Below, in pieces: positions 53,748-61,826 of a stretch of 64,000 nt of DNA. The stretch covers positions 62,001 to 126,000 of the forward strand of contig JBLXFD010000004.1 in NCBI GenBank assembly GCA_048262455.1, read 5' to 3'. How positions within the stretch are numbered: the first letter of the stretch is position 1; every line of letters starts with the position of its first letter. This DNA is from Psychromarinibacter sp048262455. Lineage in GTDB: Bacteria; Pseudomonadota; Alphaproteobacteria; Rhodobacterales; Rhodobacteraceae. The notes below the pieces were generated by a model. It did not search any database. It was not told the DNA's origin and saw only the letters and a program-made list of their open reading frames with translations. A program made the position numbers and the translations under genes.

Positions 53748-55268
53748 ATGTTCCTCGACAGTCTAGGCATGGCGATGCAGCCCTCGGTGCTGCTGCTGAT
53801 CGCGCTCGGCACGATTTTCGGCGCGATTATCGGCGCCCTGCCCGGCTTCAGCTCGGTCATGGCGATCTCGCTGCTGCTGCCCGTGGTCTACCCGATGGAC
53901 CCGCTGATGGGGCTGCTGGTGCTCGGCTCGATCTACATGGGCGCGATGTACGGCGATGCCAACGCGGCGATCCTGCTGAACATTCCCGGCACCGCCTCGG
54001 CGCTGCCCACGACCTTCGACGGCTTTCCCATGGCCCAGCAGGGCCGGGCGCGCGAGGCGATGCTGGCGGCGCTGGCCGGGTCGGTCTTTGGCGGCGCGAC
54101 CGGGGTGATCGTGCTGATGCTGACCTTCGGCGTGCTGGCGGAATTCTCGCTGCGGTTCGGGCCGCAGGAATATTTCTGGCTGACGGTGCTGGGGCTGACC
54201 ACCATCGCCGCGCTGTCGGAGGGCAACCTGGTCAAGGGCCTCGCCGGCGGCGGGCTGGGCATCGCGATCAGCATGATCGGGCTCGACCCCTACTGGGGCC
54301 TGCCCCGCTTCACCTTCGACGCGCGGCCGCTGGTGGCGGGGGTTCACCTGATCCCGGCGCTGCTGGGCCTGTTCTGCGTCGCGCAGGTACTGACAAGCCT
54401 CGAAACCCCGGCGGGAGACCGCCGCCCCCCCGAGATCGGCCAGCAGAAGGATGTTCTGCGCAAGGTCCTGGGCACCATGGTGCGGCGCTGGGACGTGATG
54501 GTGCGGTCCTCCGCCATCGGCGTGCTGATCGGGATGCTGCCGGGCGCGGGCGGGCCCATCGCCTCCACCATCTCCTACAACGAGACCCGCCGCTGGGACC
54601 GTGACAGCAGCAGCTTCGGCAAGGGCCGGGTCGAGGGGGTCTTTGCCTCGGAAACCGCCAACAACGCCATGGTCGGCGGCAGCCTGATCCCGATGATGGC
54701 GCTTGGCATCCCCGGCAACGTCAACGCGGCGGTGATCCTCGGCGCGCTGCTGTCCTTCGGGATGCGGCCCGGCATGTCGCTGATCTCGGACGGTACCGGC
54801 ATCGCGACGGCCTTCATGATCGGCCTGCTGATCTCCAGCATCCTGCTGGCGCCGCTGGCCTATTTCATCATCATCCGCTTCTCGATCCTGGTGCTGCGGG
54901 TGCCGCGCACCTACCTGGCGCCGACGATCCTGGTCTTCGCCGCGGTGGGCGCCTACTCGGTGACCAATTCCAGCTACGGCGTGGCGATCATGGCGGTGAT
55001 GGGCATCGGCGGCTACGCCCTGCGCCGCATCGGCATCCAGGCGGCGCCGGTGGGGCTGGGGCTGATCCTCGGCCCGATCGCCGAGCGGGAGTTCACCAGC
55101 TCGCTGCTGATCGCGCAGGCGCAGGGCAGCTACTGGACGCTGGTCCTGCGGCCGATCTCGCTGGTGCTGGTGGCGCTGTGCCTGCTGTCGATCCTGACAC
55201 CGCTGCTGCTGACCCTGCGCGACCGCAGGCGCCGGTTGGCGGCCGGGCCCGAGGAGGATCCGCAATGA
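53748..55268 (+). CDS. tctA: TctA large membrane subunit (fourth system)
   Basis: A 506-aa permease with GALPGFSSVMAIS, NIPGTASALPTTFDGFPMAQQG and ASETANNAMVGGSLIPMMALGIPG. Here tctA precedes tctB, the reverse of the other three systems. It overlaps tctB by 4 bases. Confidence 0.95.
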   Translation: MFLDSLGMAMQPSVLLLIALGTIFGAIIGALPGFSSVMAISLLLPVVYPMDPLMGLLVLGSIYMGAMYGDANAAILLNIPGTASALPTTFDGFPMAQQGRAREAMLAALAGSVFGGATGVIVLMLTFGVLAEFSLRFGPQEYFWLTVLGLTTIAALSEGNLVKGLAGGGLGIAISMIGLDPYWGLPRFTFDARPLVAGVHLIPALLGLFCVAQVLTSLETPAGDRRPPEIGQQKDVLRKVLGTMVRRWDVMVRSSAIGVLIGMLPGAGGPIASTISYNETRRWDRDSSSFGKGRVEGVFASETANNAMVGGSLIPMMALGIPGNVNAAVILGALLSFGMRPGMSLISDGTGIATAFMIGLLISSILLAPLAYFIIIRFSILVLRVPRTYLAPTILVFAAVGAYSVTNSSYGVAIMAVMGIGGYALRRIGIQAAPVGLGLILGPIAEREFTSSLLIAQAQGSYWTLVLRPISLVLVALCLLSILTPLLLTLRDRRRRLAAGPEEDPQ

Positions 55269-55690
55269 CCACCCGGCCCCTGGAACTGGTGCTGCTTGGC
55301 GCCACGGCGCTGTTCTGCATCCTGCTGATGGTCGAGGCCTGGCAGATCCGCCCGCCCGCGCGGGTCTTCCCGCAGGTGGTGCTGGGCACGACGCTGGCGC
55401 TGACGCTGCTGGCGCTGGCGCGGGCGGTGCTGCGCCCGGCGGAAGAGCGGCTTTTCACGCCGGGACAGGCCCGCATCGTCCTGGCCGCGGCCGTGGGGCT
55501 GGTGGTCTACGTGCTGGCGATGTCGGTGAACTACCTCGCCTCGACCTTCGTTTTCCTGCTGGCCGCCTACCTCTTCCTGCTGGAAGAGCGCAGCCGCAGG
55601 GGCATCGTCACCGCCGTCATCGTCGCGGCCGTCGCAACCCTGTTCACATGGATGACCTTCTCTGGCTGGCTGGGCGTCAACCTGCCATGA
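55265..55690 (+). CDS. tctB: TctB small membrane subunit (fourth system)
   Basis: A 141-aa protein with four hydrophobic segments, short for the family. The start at 55265 overlaps the tctA stop (ATGA). It is placed after tctA, and its 3' end nearly meets that of the convergent GntR gene (3-base gap). Confidence 0.85.
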   Translation: MTTRPLELVLLGATALFCILLMVEAWQIRPPARVFPQVVLGTTLALTLLALARAVLRPAEERLFTPGQARIVLAAAVGLVVYVLAMSVNYLASTFVFLLAAYLFLLEERSRRGIVTAVIVAAVATLFTWMTFSGWLGVNLP

Positions 55691-55693
55691 CGG

Positions 55694-56368
55694 TCATGCA
55701 TCCAGCCCCAGCGCCCGGCGCCACGAGGCGCGCATGTGCCGCTCCATCGCCGCGCCCGCGGCATCGGTGCGGCCATGGGTGACATGGTCCAGGATCTCCA
55801 GGTGCTCGCACGCCGCGCCGCCGTCCGAGAAGCTGCGCAGCCGGAAGACCAGCCGCGTCAGCCGCAGCTTGCCGAGCATCCGCTCGAACAGGTCCGTGGC
55901 AAGGGTGTTGTCCATCGCGTGGACGAACAGCCGGTGCATCTCGTGGTCCAGCGAGGTCAGCGCCCCGATCTCCGCCAGGTCCAGCCGCGAGGCGGGCGCA
56001 GGGGCGTCCACCGCGGCGCGGGTGCGGGCCAGCAGGTCGGCCACCTGCGCCTCGCGCCCCTCCAGCCGGAACTGTCGCACCGCCTCCGGCTCGATCATCA
56101 GGCGCATCTGGAAGACGTCGTTGATGGTCTTCTCGTCGACATCGAGGATCCGGATGCCGCGTTGCGGGATCAGCGTGACGATGGTCTCGGCCTCCAGCCG
56201 CTTCAGCGCCTCGCGCATCGGCCCCATCGGCACGTCAAGCTCTGCGCAAAGCTCGCGCTGCGAGACCAGCAGCCCGGGCCGCAGCTTGCCGGCATAGAGA
56301 CGGTCCATGAACCGCTCGTAGGCAACCTGTCGCAGCATCGGGCGCGACGCGCCGGTCTCGACACTCAT
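55694..56368 (-). CDS. GntR-family regulator (FCD domain)
   Basis: A 224-aa regulator with the winged helix at residues 12-75 (SQRELCAELDVPMGPMREALKRLEAE) and an FCD ligand domain containing DHEMHRLFVHA. The ATG at 56368 has AGAGGAA upstream. It is divergent from the UxaA-like operon and convergent with tctCAB, and likely controls both through the TGATATCT elements. Confidence 0.92.
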   Translation of the reverse strand: MSVETGASRPMLRQVAYERFMDRLYAGKLRPGLLVSQRELCAELDVPMGPMREALKRLEAETIVTLIPQRGIRILDVDEKTINDVFQMRLMIEPEAVRQFRLEGREAQVADLLARTRAAVDAPAPASRLDLAEIGALTSLDHEMHRLFVHAMDNTLATDLFERMLGKLRLTRLVFRLRSFSDGGAACEHLEILDHVTHGRTDAAGAAMERHMRASWRRALGLDA

Positions 56369-56424
56369 GGCGTTCCTCTTTCGCAGGGGGCGGTCAAGCG
56401 CCGCGTTTCCGATTGTAAGACCAG

Positions 56425-56438
56425 AGTGATATCTTAGG
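56425..56438. promoter_or_regulatory. TGATATCT element in the GntR/UxaA gap
   Basis: AGTGATATCTTAGG lies 11 bases before the GTG start of the UxaA-like gene, inside the 81-base divergent gap. It shares 14 of 20 positions with the region at 52658-52677 before tctC, suggesting one GntR operator class. Confidence 0.4.
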
Positions 56439-56449
56439 AAAGTTTCCAG

Positions 56450-57631
56450 GTGCAAGATTCCGCCCCCCTCCCCCTTCCCACCTTCCTCGGCTACCGCCGC
56501 GCGAAGGGCCGGCCCGGCATCCGCAACTACCTGCTGGTCCTCAACCTCACCGGGCTGACCTCGCCCTCGGCCCGGCACGTGGCGGCGGGGCTGGAGGGCG
56601 CGCGGCTGGTCTCGATGCCCCACGGCATGGCGATCACCGGGCGCGGCGAGGCGCCGGTGACCGCCACGCTGGAGGCCTTCGCGCGCCATCCCAACGTGGG
56701 CGCCGTGCTGATCCTCAGCGCGGTGCGCAGCAAGGCCGAGGCGCTGGCGGAACGGCTGGCCGACGACCCGCGCCCGGCCGTGGCGGTGACGCTGGACGCG
56801 GTGGGCCGCGACGCGCTGGCCTTCCGGCTGGCCGCCCTGCGCGAAGGCGCGCGGCTGCTGGCCGGGATGACGCGGCAGCGGCGCGAGGAGTGCCCGATGT
56901 CCGACCTGCTGCTGGCGCTCGAGTGCGGCATGTCCGACCCGACCTCCGGCCTTGCAGCCAACCCGCTGCTGGGCCGCGTGGCGGACCGCCTGGTCGCCGC
57001 CGGCGGCGCCGCCGTGCTGGGCGAGACGACGGAATGGCTGGGCTGCGAGGACCACCTGGCCGACCGCGGCGCCACGCCCGACATCGCCCGGGCGATCCGC
57101 GAGGCCGTCGCGCGGCGCGAGGAACAGGCCCGCGCCATCGGCATCGACCTGCTGGGGAACAACCCCAACGAGGCCAACATCGCCGCCGGCCTCACCACCA
57201 TCGAGGACAAGGCGATCGGCAGCGTCTCGAAAAGCGGCAGCGGCCCGGTCACGGCGCTGATCGGCTACGGCGACCGGTTGGAGGAAAGCGGGCTGGCGGC
57301 GATGGACGGGCCGTCCTACACGCCGGAATCGCTGACCGGGCTGGTGGCGACGGGGGCGCAGCTGGCGCTGTTCACTTCGGGCGTCGGCAATTCCTACGTC
57401 AGTCGCATCGCCCCCACCATCAAGATCACCGGCAACGCCGCCACCGCCGCCCGCCTGACGGAGCATTTCGACTTTACCTGCGCCGAGATCATGGAGCGGC
57501 CGGAGCGGATGGACGGCGCTGTCGCCGCGCTGCTGGACCGGATCGCCGAGGTGGCCTCCGGCGCCCTGACGTTCGGAGAGATACTCGGAGAGGACGACGA
57601 GGTGATCGGCCGGTTCGGAGAAACGCTGTGA
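56450..57631 (+). CDS. UxaA-family lyase, large subunit
   Basis: A 393-aa protein of the altronate-dehydratase/sulfolactate-sulfolyase large-subunit family. GYRRAKGRPGIRNYLLVL opens the domain, and the cysteines in EECPMSD, LECGMSDPTSG and WLGCEDH are the expected metal or catalytic positions. Relatives split water from altronate or galactarate, or sulfite from (R)-sulfolactate (SuyB). It begins at a GTG and is coupled to the SAF-domain gene by a GTGA overlap. The sulfatase next door makes a sulfolyase-like or sugar-acid role equally possible. Confidence 0.85.
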   Translation: MQDSAPLPLPTFLGYRRAKGRPGIRNYLLVLNLTGLTSPSARHVAAGLEGARLVSMPHGMAITGRGEAPVTATLEAFARHPNVGAVLILSAVRSKAEALAERLADDPRPAVAVTLDAVGRDALAFRLAALREGARLLAGMTRQRREECPMSDLLLALECGMSDPTSGLAANPLLGRVADRLVAAGGAAVLGETTEWLGCEDHLADRGATPDIARAIREAVARREEQARAIGIDLLGNNPNEANIAAGLTTIEDKAIGSVSKSGSGPVTALIGYGDRLEESGLAAMDGPSYTPESLTGLVATGAQLALFTSGVGNSYVSRIAPTIKITGNAATAARLTEHFDFTCAEIMERPERMDGAVAALLDRIAEVASGALTFGEILGEDDEVIGRFGETL

Positions 57632-57924
57632 ACGGGGGCGAGGTTCTGGCCATCCGCCTGGCCGCGGCAGACGACGTGGCCGTGGTGCTTGCCGACACCG
57701 CCGCCGGGCAGACAGTCCGGGTCGCCGGCGATGGCCCGCCCCTGTCGCTCGCCGCGCGCGGGGCGATCCCGGCCAACCACAAGATCGCCCTCGTCCCCAT
57801 CGCCGAGGGCGCCGACGTGGTGCGGAACGGCACCGCGATCGGCCGGGCGACGGCCGGGATCGCGGCCGGGGACTGCGTGCACGTGCACAACCTGGTCAGC
57901 CGGCGCGGGGGCGGGCATGGCTGA
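57628..57924 (+). CDS. SAF-domain protein, small subunit of the UxaA-type lyase
   Basis: A 98-aa SAF-domain protein (UxaA N-terminal/SuyA-like). AIPANHKIALVPIAEGADVVRNGTAIGRATAGIAAGD is the typical SAF core and HVHNL the typical end. Large and small domains are separate genes in the order large-small. Its GTG overlaps the large-subunit stop, and its end overlaps the next sulfatase start by 8 bases. Confidence 0.85.
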   Translation: MNGGEVLAIRLAAADDVAVVLADTAAGQTVRVAGDGPPLSLAARGAIPANHKIALVPIAEGADVVRNGTAIGRATAGIAAGDCVHVHNLVSRRGGGHG

Positions 57925-59398
57925 CAGGCCTGACATCCTGTTCCTGTTCTCCGACCAGCACGCGCAGCGCGTGGCGGGCCCCTACGGCGACACGTTGGCC
58001 GAGACACCGACGCTGGACCGGCTTGCGGCCGAGGGCGTGACCTTCGACAACTGCCACACCCCCTCTCCCATCTGCGGGCCGGCGCGGATGGCGATGCTGA
58101 CCGTGCGCTACCCGCACCGCACCGGGGTGCTGACCAACAACGACATCCTGCCCTCCGACATGCCCACCTATGCCCATGCCCTGGGCGCGGCGGGCTACCG
58201 GACGGTGTCGGCGGGGCGGCTGCATGCGCTGGGGCCCGACCAGCTGCACGGTTTCGACACCCGCGACGTGGGCGACCACTCGCCCGCCTGGCCCGGCGTC
58301 GGGCGTCACGACATGGGCGTGCTGCGCCGCACCCACGGGCCGAACCGCGTCAGCCTGGAACGTGCCGGGCGTGGCAACAGCGCCTATCAGGATCTCGACG
58401 AGGCGGTGCTGGAGGCCGCCCTCGCCCGCATCGACCGTCTTGCGCAGGAACGGGCGGCGGGGGACGACCGGCCCTTCTTCCTTCAGGTCGGCTTCATGCT
58501 GCCCCACCCGCCCTACGTTGCGCGCCCCGAGGATTACGACTGTTTCGCCGGCCGCGTCCCGCCCCCGCGCCTGCCGCCGCCGGAGGCGCCGCACCCCTGG
58601 CTGGACTGGTGGCGCGGGAACCGGGGGCTGGGCGATGTCTCGGCCGCAGAGGCCGACCGCGCCCGCACCGCCTATTACGCGCTGGTCCGGCGGCTGGACC
58701 GCTGGATCGGCCGGATCCTGGAGCGGCTGGAGGACACCGGCCTCGCCTCGAACCTCTTGACCGCCTACGCCTCGGACCACGGCGACCACCTGGGCGAGCG
58801 GGGGCTGTGGTGGAAGCACACCATGCACGACGAGTCGCTGAAGGTGCCGCTGATCCTGCGCTGGCCGGGGGTGCTGAAGCCGGGAACGCGCCGCGCGGCG
58901 AACGTCGACCTGCTCGACCTCGCCGCCGCCTTCGTCGAGGCCGCCGGTGCCCCGCCCCTGCCCAATGCGGACGGGCGCAGCCTGCTGCCGCTGGCGCGCG
59001 ATCCGGCGGCGGAGTGGGAGGACCGCGTCTTCAGCGAATACTGCGTCGACGAGGGCGAGCCCTACTCCGGCGGCCGCGCGGCCCAGCAGCGGATGGTGCG
59101 GCACGGGCGCTGGAAGTACGTCCACTACGAGGGGATGCCGCCGCAGCTCTTCGACATGCAGGCGGACCCGGACGAACTGCACGACTGCGCGGGCGATCCG
59201 GCCCTGTCCGGGGTCGAGGCGCCGCTGCGCGAGGCGGCGCTCGACAGTTGGAACCCGCAGTCGATCGCGCGCCGGATGTCGGCACGCGCCAGCGAGAAGG
59301 CGCTGCTGCGGGCCTGGGCCGAGGCCTCCAACCCGCCGGACCCGTTGCGCTGGCACTTCGATCCGGCGGTGAACCGGGTGGAGGGGTGGAATGACTGA
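57917..59398 (+). CDS. sulfatase 5 (type I, Cys-type)
   Basis: A 493-aa sulfatase. PICGPARMAMLTV holds C53 in a CxPxR site; alanine replaces the usual serine of CxPSR, as allowed in the family. Metal-binding segments SDQHAQR and ASDHGDHLGERG are present. No signal peptide is seen (MADRPDILFLF), so it is predicted cytoplasmic. It overlaps the SAF-domain gene and precedes an ABC importer. Choline-sulfatase-like or related sulfatases share this layout. Confidence 0.9.
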   Translation: MADRPDILFLFSDQHAQRVAGPYGDTLAETPTLDRLAAEGVTFDNCHTPSPICGPARMAMLTVRYPHRTGVLTNNDILPSDMPTYAHALGAAGYRTVSAGRLHALGPDQLHGFDTRDVGDHSPAWPGVGRHDMGVLRRTHGPNRVSLERAGRGNSAYQDLDEAVLEAALARIDRLAQERAAGDDRPFFLQVGFMLPHPPYVARPEDYDCFAGRVPPPRLPPPEAPHPWLDWWRGNRGLGDVSAAEADRARTAYYALVRRLDRWIGRILERLEDTGLASNLLTAYASDHGDHLGERGLWWKHTMHDESLKVPLILRWPGVLKPGTRRAANVDLLDLAAAFVEAAGAPPLPNADGRSLLPLARDPAAEWEDRVFSEYCVDEGEPYSGGRAAQQRMVRHGRWKYVHYEGMPPQLFDMQADPDELHDCAGDPALSGVEAPLREAALDSWNPQSIARRMSARASEKALLRAWAEASNPPDPLRWHFDPAVNRVEGWND

Positions 59399-59486
59399 GG
59401 CGCCGGGTTCAGGGAACGCGCGGGCCATGGCCTTGCCGACGGCCGCCCCAATCCAAGCTATCCATTTGACGCAAAACAAGAACGTT

Positions 59487-59525
59487 CGCGGGTTGACCAT
59501 CGGCCGTCTCAGCCGACCACCCGCG
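59487..59525 (+). other. nested stem-loop in the ABC leader
   Basis: In the 201-base gap 59399-59599, CGCGGGT (59487-59493) pairs with ACCCGCG (59519-59525) and encloses TCGGC/GCCGA (59500-59504 with 59512-59516). It could be a leader structure or an operator. Nothing coding was seen in this gap. Confidence 0.4.
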
Positions 59526-59599
59526 GCAACAGCATCCGACCCTGTCATTGCGCATGCGGGCAGGTCGGACCATGGCACTGACAGGAGGAGGACTTCAGA

Positions 59600-60862
59600 A
59601 TGCAACGACTGATGCTTGCCACAGCACTGGGAACGATGGCCGTTCCCGCGCTGGCGCAGACCGAGATCACCTTTCGCTACAACGACCCGGACGTCGCCAC
59701 CATCGAGGCCGCGGTCGAGGCCTTCGAGGCGCAGAACCCCGACATCTCGGTCGAGGTGCAGCGCATCGCCTGGCCCGACGCGCGCACGCAGTTCCTGCGC
59801 GAAGCCGCGGTCGGCACCGGTCCCGACGTGGTTCATGTCGCCTTTGTCTGGCCGCAGGAGCTGGGGCGCGCCGGCGCGGTGATGCCGCTGAACGACATGA
59901 TCGAGGGGGGGGAGCTGCCCTCTGCCTTCGACAACTTCATCGCCACCGACCTTGCGCAGGGGCCGGAGGGCGAGATCTACGCCCTGCCCTGGACCACCGA
60001 CACGTTCACGCTGGTCTACAATTCGGAGCTGCTGGAGCAGGCCGGCGTCACCCCGCCGACCACCTGGGACGGGCTTCTGGAGGCCAGCCGCAAGATCGCG
60101 GCGGACACCGGCAAGACCGGCTTCGGCTTCCCCGCCGGCTCGGCCGCGCTGAACACCACCTGGTTCCTGGCGAACTACTACTGGTGGTCGCACGGCAAGA
60201 ACCTTGTCGAGCAGGCCGAGGACGGCAGCTACCGGATGGGACTGTCCGAGGCGGATATCGTCGAGGTGATCGAGTATCTCCAGGCCTTCATCGGCGAGGG
60301 CGGCAACCCGGACGCCAACATCTCTGCCAGCAACTGGTCCGACCCCGCGATCATGGAAGCCATCGCCTCGGGCGAGCAGGCCTTCGGCTTCATGCCGCCG
60401 GGCACGCTGCGCGAGATCGTCGCCACCTACCAGGAGCGCAGCGGCAGCGACGAGACGCCGTTCCGTACCACCACGATCCCCGAGGGCACCGACGGCGCGA
60501 TCAGCCACGTGGGCGGCCGGTCGCTTGCGATCAATGTCAACACCGAGCACCCCGAGGAAGCCTGGAAGCTGATCGAGTTCCTGTCGTCGGGCGAATTCTT
60601 CACCGAACACCTGACCGTGCAGCTTCCGGCGCAGAAGGACCTTCTGGACAAGCTGGAGTTCGGGCCGGAGCTGAGCGGCTACACCGACCAGCTGCAGAAC
60701 GCCCGCAGCTGGGGTGACTATGCCAACCCCTTCACGCCGATCGGTTCGATGCAGGCAGAGCTGGGGCGCGAGTTCGGGTCTGTCTTCGTTGGCGAGAAAT
60801 CCGCCGAGGACGCGGCCGCGTCCCTGGTGGCGACCATCGAAGACATGCTGTCCAAACAGTAA
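59600..60862 (+). CDS. ABC transporter sugar-type binding protein (family 1)
   Basis: A 420-aa periplasmic solute-binding protein with a Sec signal to about residue 20 (VPALAQ). The segments TGPDVVHVAFVWPQELGRAG and ALPWTTDTFTLVYNSELLEQAG are typical of oligosaccharide or glycerol-phosphate receptors. A GGAGGAGG ribosome site precedes it. A hairpin separates it from the permease genes. Confidence 0.92.
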   Translation: MQRLMLATALGTMAVPALAQTEITFRYNDPDVATIEAAVEAFEAQNPDISVEVQRIAWPDARTQFLREAAVGTGPDVVHVAFVWPQELGRAGAVMPLNDMIEGGELPSAFDNFIATDLAQGPEGEIYALPWTTDTFTLVYNSELLEQAGVTPPTTWDGLLEASRKIAADTGKTGFGFPAGSAALNTTWFLANYYWWSHGKNLVEQAEDGSYRMGLSEADIVEVIEYLQAFIGEGGNPDANISASNWSDPAIMEAIASGEQAFGFMPPGTLREIVATYQERSGSDETPFRTTTIPEGTDGAISHVGGRSLAINVNTEHPEEAWKLIEFLSSGEFFTEHLTVQLPAQKDLLDKLEFGPELSGYTDQLQNARSWGDYANPFTPIGSMQAELGREFGSVFVGEKSAEDAAASLVATIEDMLSKQ

Positions 60863-60866
60863 AATC

Positions 60867-60896
60867 GGCCGGGGCCTGCATCCGCAGGCTCCGGCC
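60867..60896 (+). terminator. intra-operon hairpin after the ABC binding-protein gene
   Basis: A 13-bp stem (GGCCGG then GCCTGC pairing with GCAGGC then CCGGCC, with one G-U) and a 4-base loop, starting 4 bases after the binding-protein stop. It probably limits read-through into the permease genes. Confidence 0.6.
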
Positions 60897-60911
60897 CCAG
60901 GGAATATCAGA

Positions 60912-61826
60912 ATGTTTGCGCAAGACCGATCGCAGCGGCTTTTCGTGGTGATGATGCTGCTGCCCGCCTTCGCCGTGCTGGCGCTGTTCTACATCTGGCC
61001 GTCGGTGTTCAACTTCCGTGTCAGCTTCACCGACCTGAACCTGCTGTCGCTGCGAAAGGGCGGTGAGTTCGTCGGGCTGGAAAACTACGTCGACCTGCTG
61101 CAGAGCGACGGCTTTCGCCGGCACATGTGGAACACGGTGTTCTGGCTGACCATCGTCGCCGTCGGCGTCCGCCTCGTGCTGGGCCTGCTGCTGGCGCTGC
61201 TGATCGAGTCGCGGGTGATCCGCCGGTTCCGCCTGACCACGCCGCTGCGGCTGGCGATGCTGCTGCCCTGGGCCACGCCGCCGATCGTCGCGGTGGTGGT
61301 CTGGAAGCAGCTGCTGGACGGGCGCACCGGCTTCATCAACAACCTGGCGATGGACCTCGGGCTGATCGACCAGCCGATCGCCTTTCTCGCCGACGCCAGC
61401 TTTGTCTGGCCGGCCCTGGTGCTGATCATTACCTGGAACACCCTGCCGATCGTCACGCTGACCATCGCCGCCGCGCTGCAAAGCGTCCCGGGCGAGCTGT
61501 ACGAGGCGGCCGAGATGGACGGCACCAACGCCTTCCAGCGGTTCTGGCACGTGACCCTGCCCCACCTGCGGCCGACGCTGGTGATCATGGGGCTGCTGCT
61601 GACGATCTGGACCTTCAACAACTTCGTCTACGTCTGGCTCGCCACCGGCGCCGGGCCGGGCACCTACACGAACGTGCTGGCGACCGAGGTCTTCCTGCAG
61701 GGCTTCGTCAACTTCGAGCTGGGGCTGTCCTCTGCGGTCGGCATGGTAATGGTGCTGGTGATGATGGTCTTCGGACTGCTCTACTTCCGCTACGTGGCGC
61801 TGCGCAACTTCTCGGAGATCCTGTGA
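60912..61826 (+). CDS. ABC sugar permease (MalF-like)
   Basis: A 304-aa inner-membrane subunit with six hydrophobic segments. The EAA loop EAAEMDGTNAFQRFWHVTLPHLRP contacts the ATPase. The ATG at 60912 was chosen. Its stop overlaps the next gene by one base (TGATG). Confidence 0.93.
   Translation: MFAQDRSQRLFVVMMLLPAFAVLALFYIWPSVFNFRVSFTDLNLLSLRKGGEFVGLENYVDLLQSDGFRRHMWNTVFWLTIVAVGVRLVLGLLLALLIESRVIRRFRLTTPLRLAMLLPWATPPIVAVVVWKQLLDGRTGFINNLAMDLGLIDQPIAFLADASFVWPALVLIITWNTLPIVTLTIAAALQSVPGELYEAAEMDGTNAFQRFWHVTLPHLRPTLVIMGLLLTIWTFNNFVYVWLATGAGPGTYTNVLATEVFLQGFVNFELGLSSAVGMVMVLVMMVFGLLYFRYVALRNFSEIL

Noticed and set aside
53763..55265. 500-codon minus-strand frame opposite tctA
   Set aside because: Gln- and Arg-rich low-complexity translation with no family features; the tctA call is unambiguous.
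20505..59398. Reading the sulfatases as exported polysaccharide sulfatases with glycoside hydrolases
   Set aside because: No signal peptides, no glycoside hydrolase, lyase or SusCD/TonB genes occur in the window.
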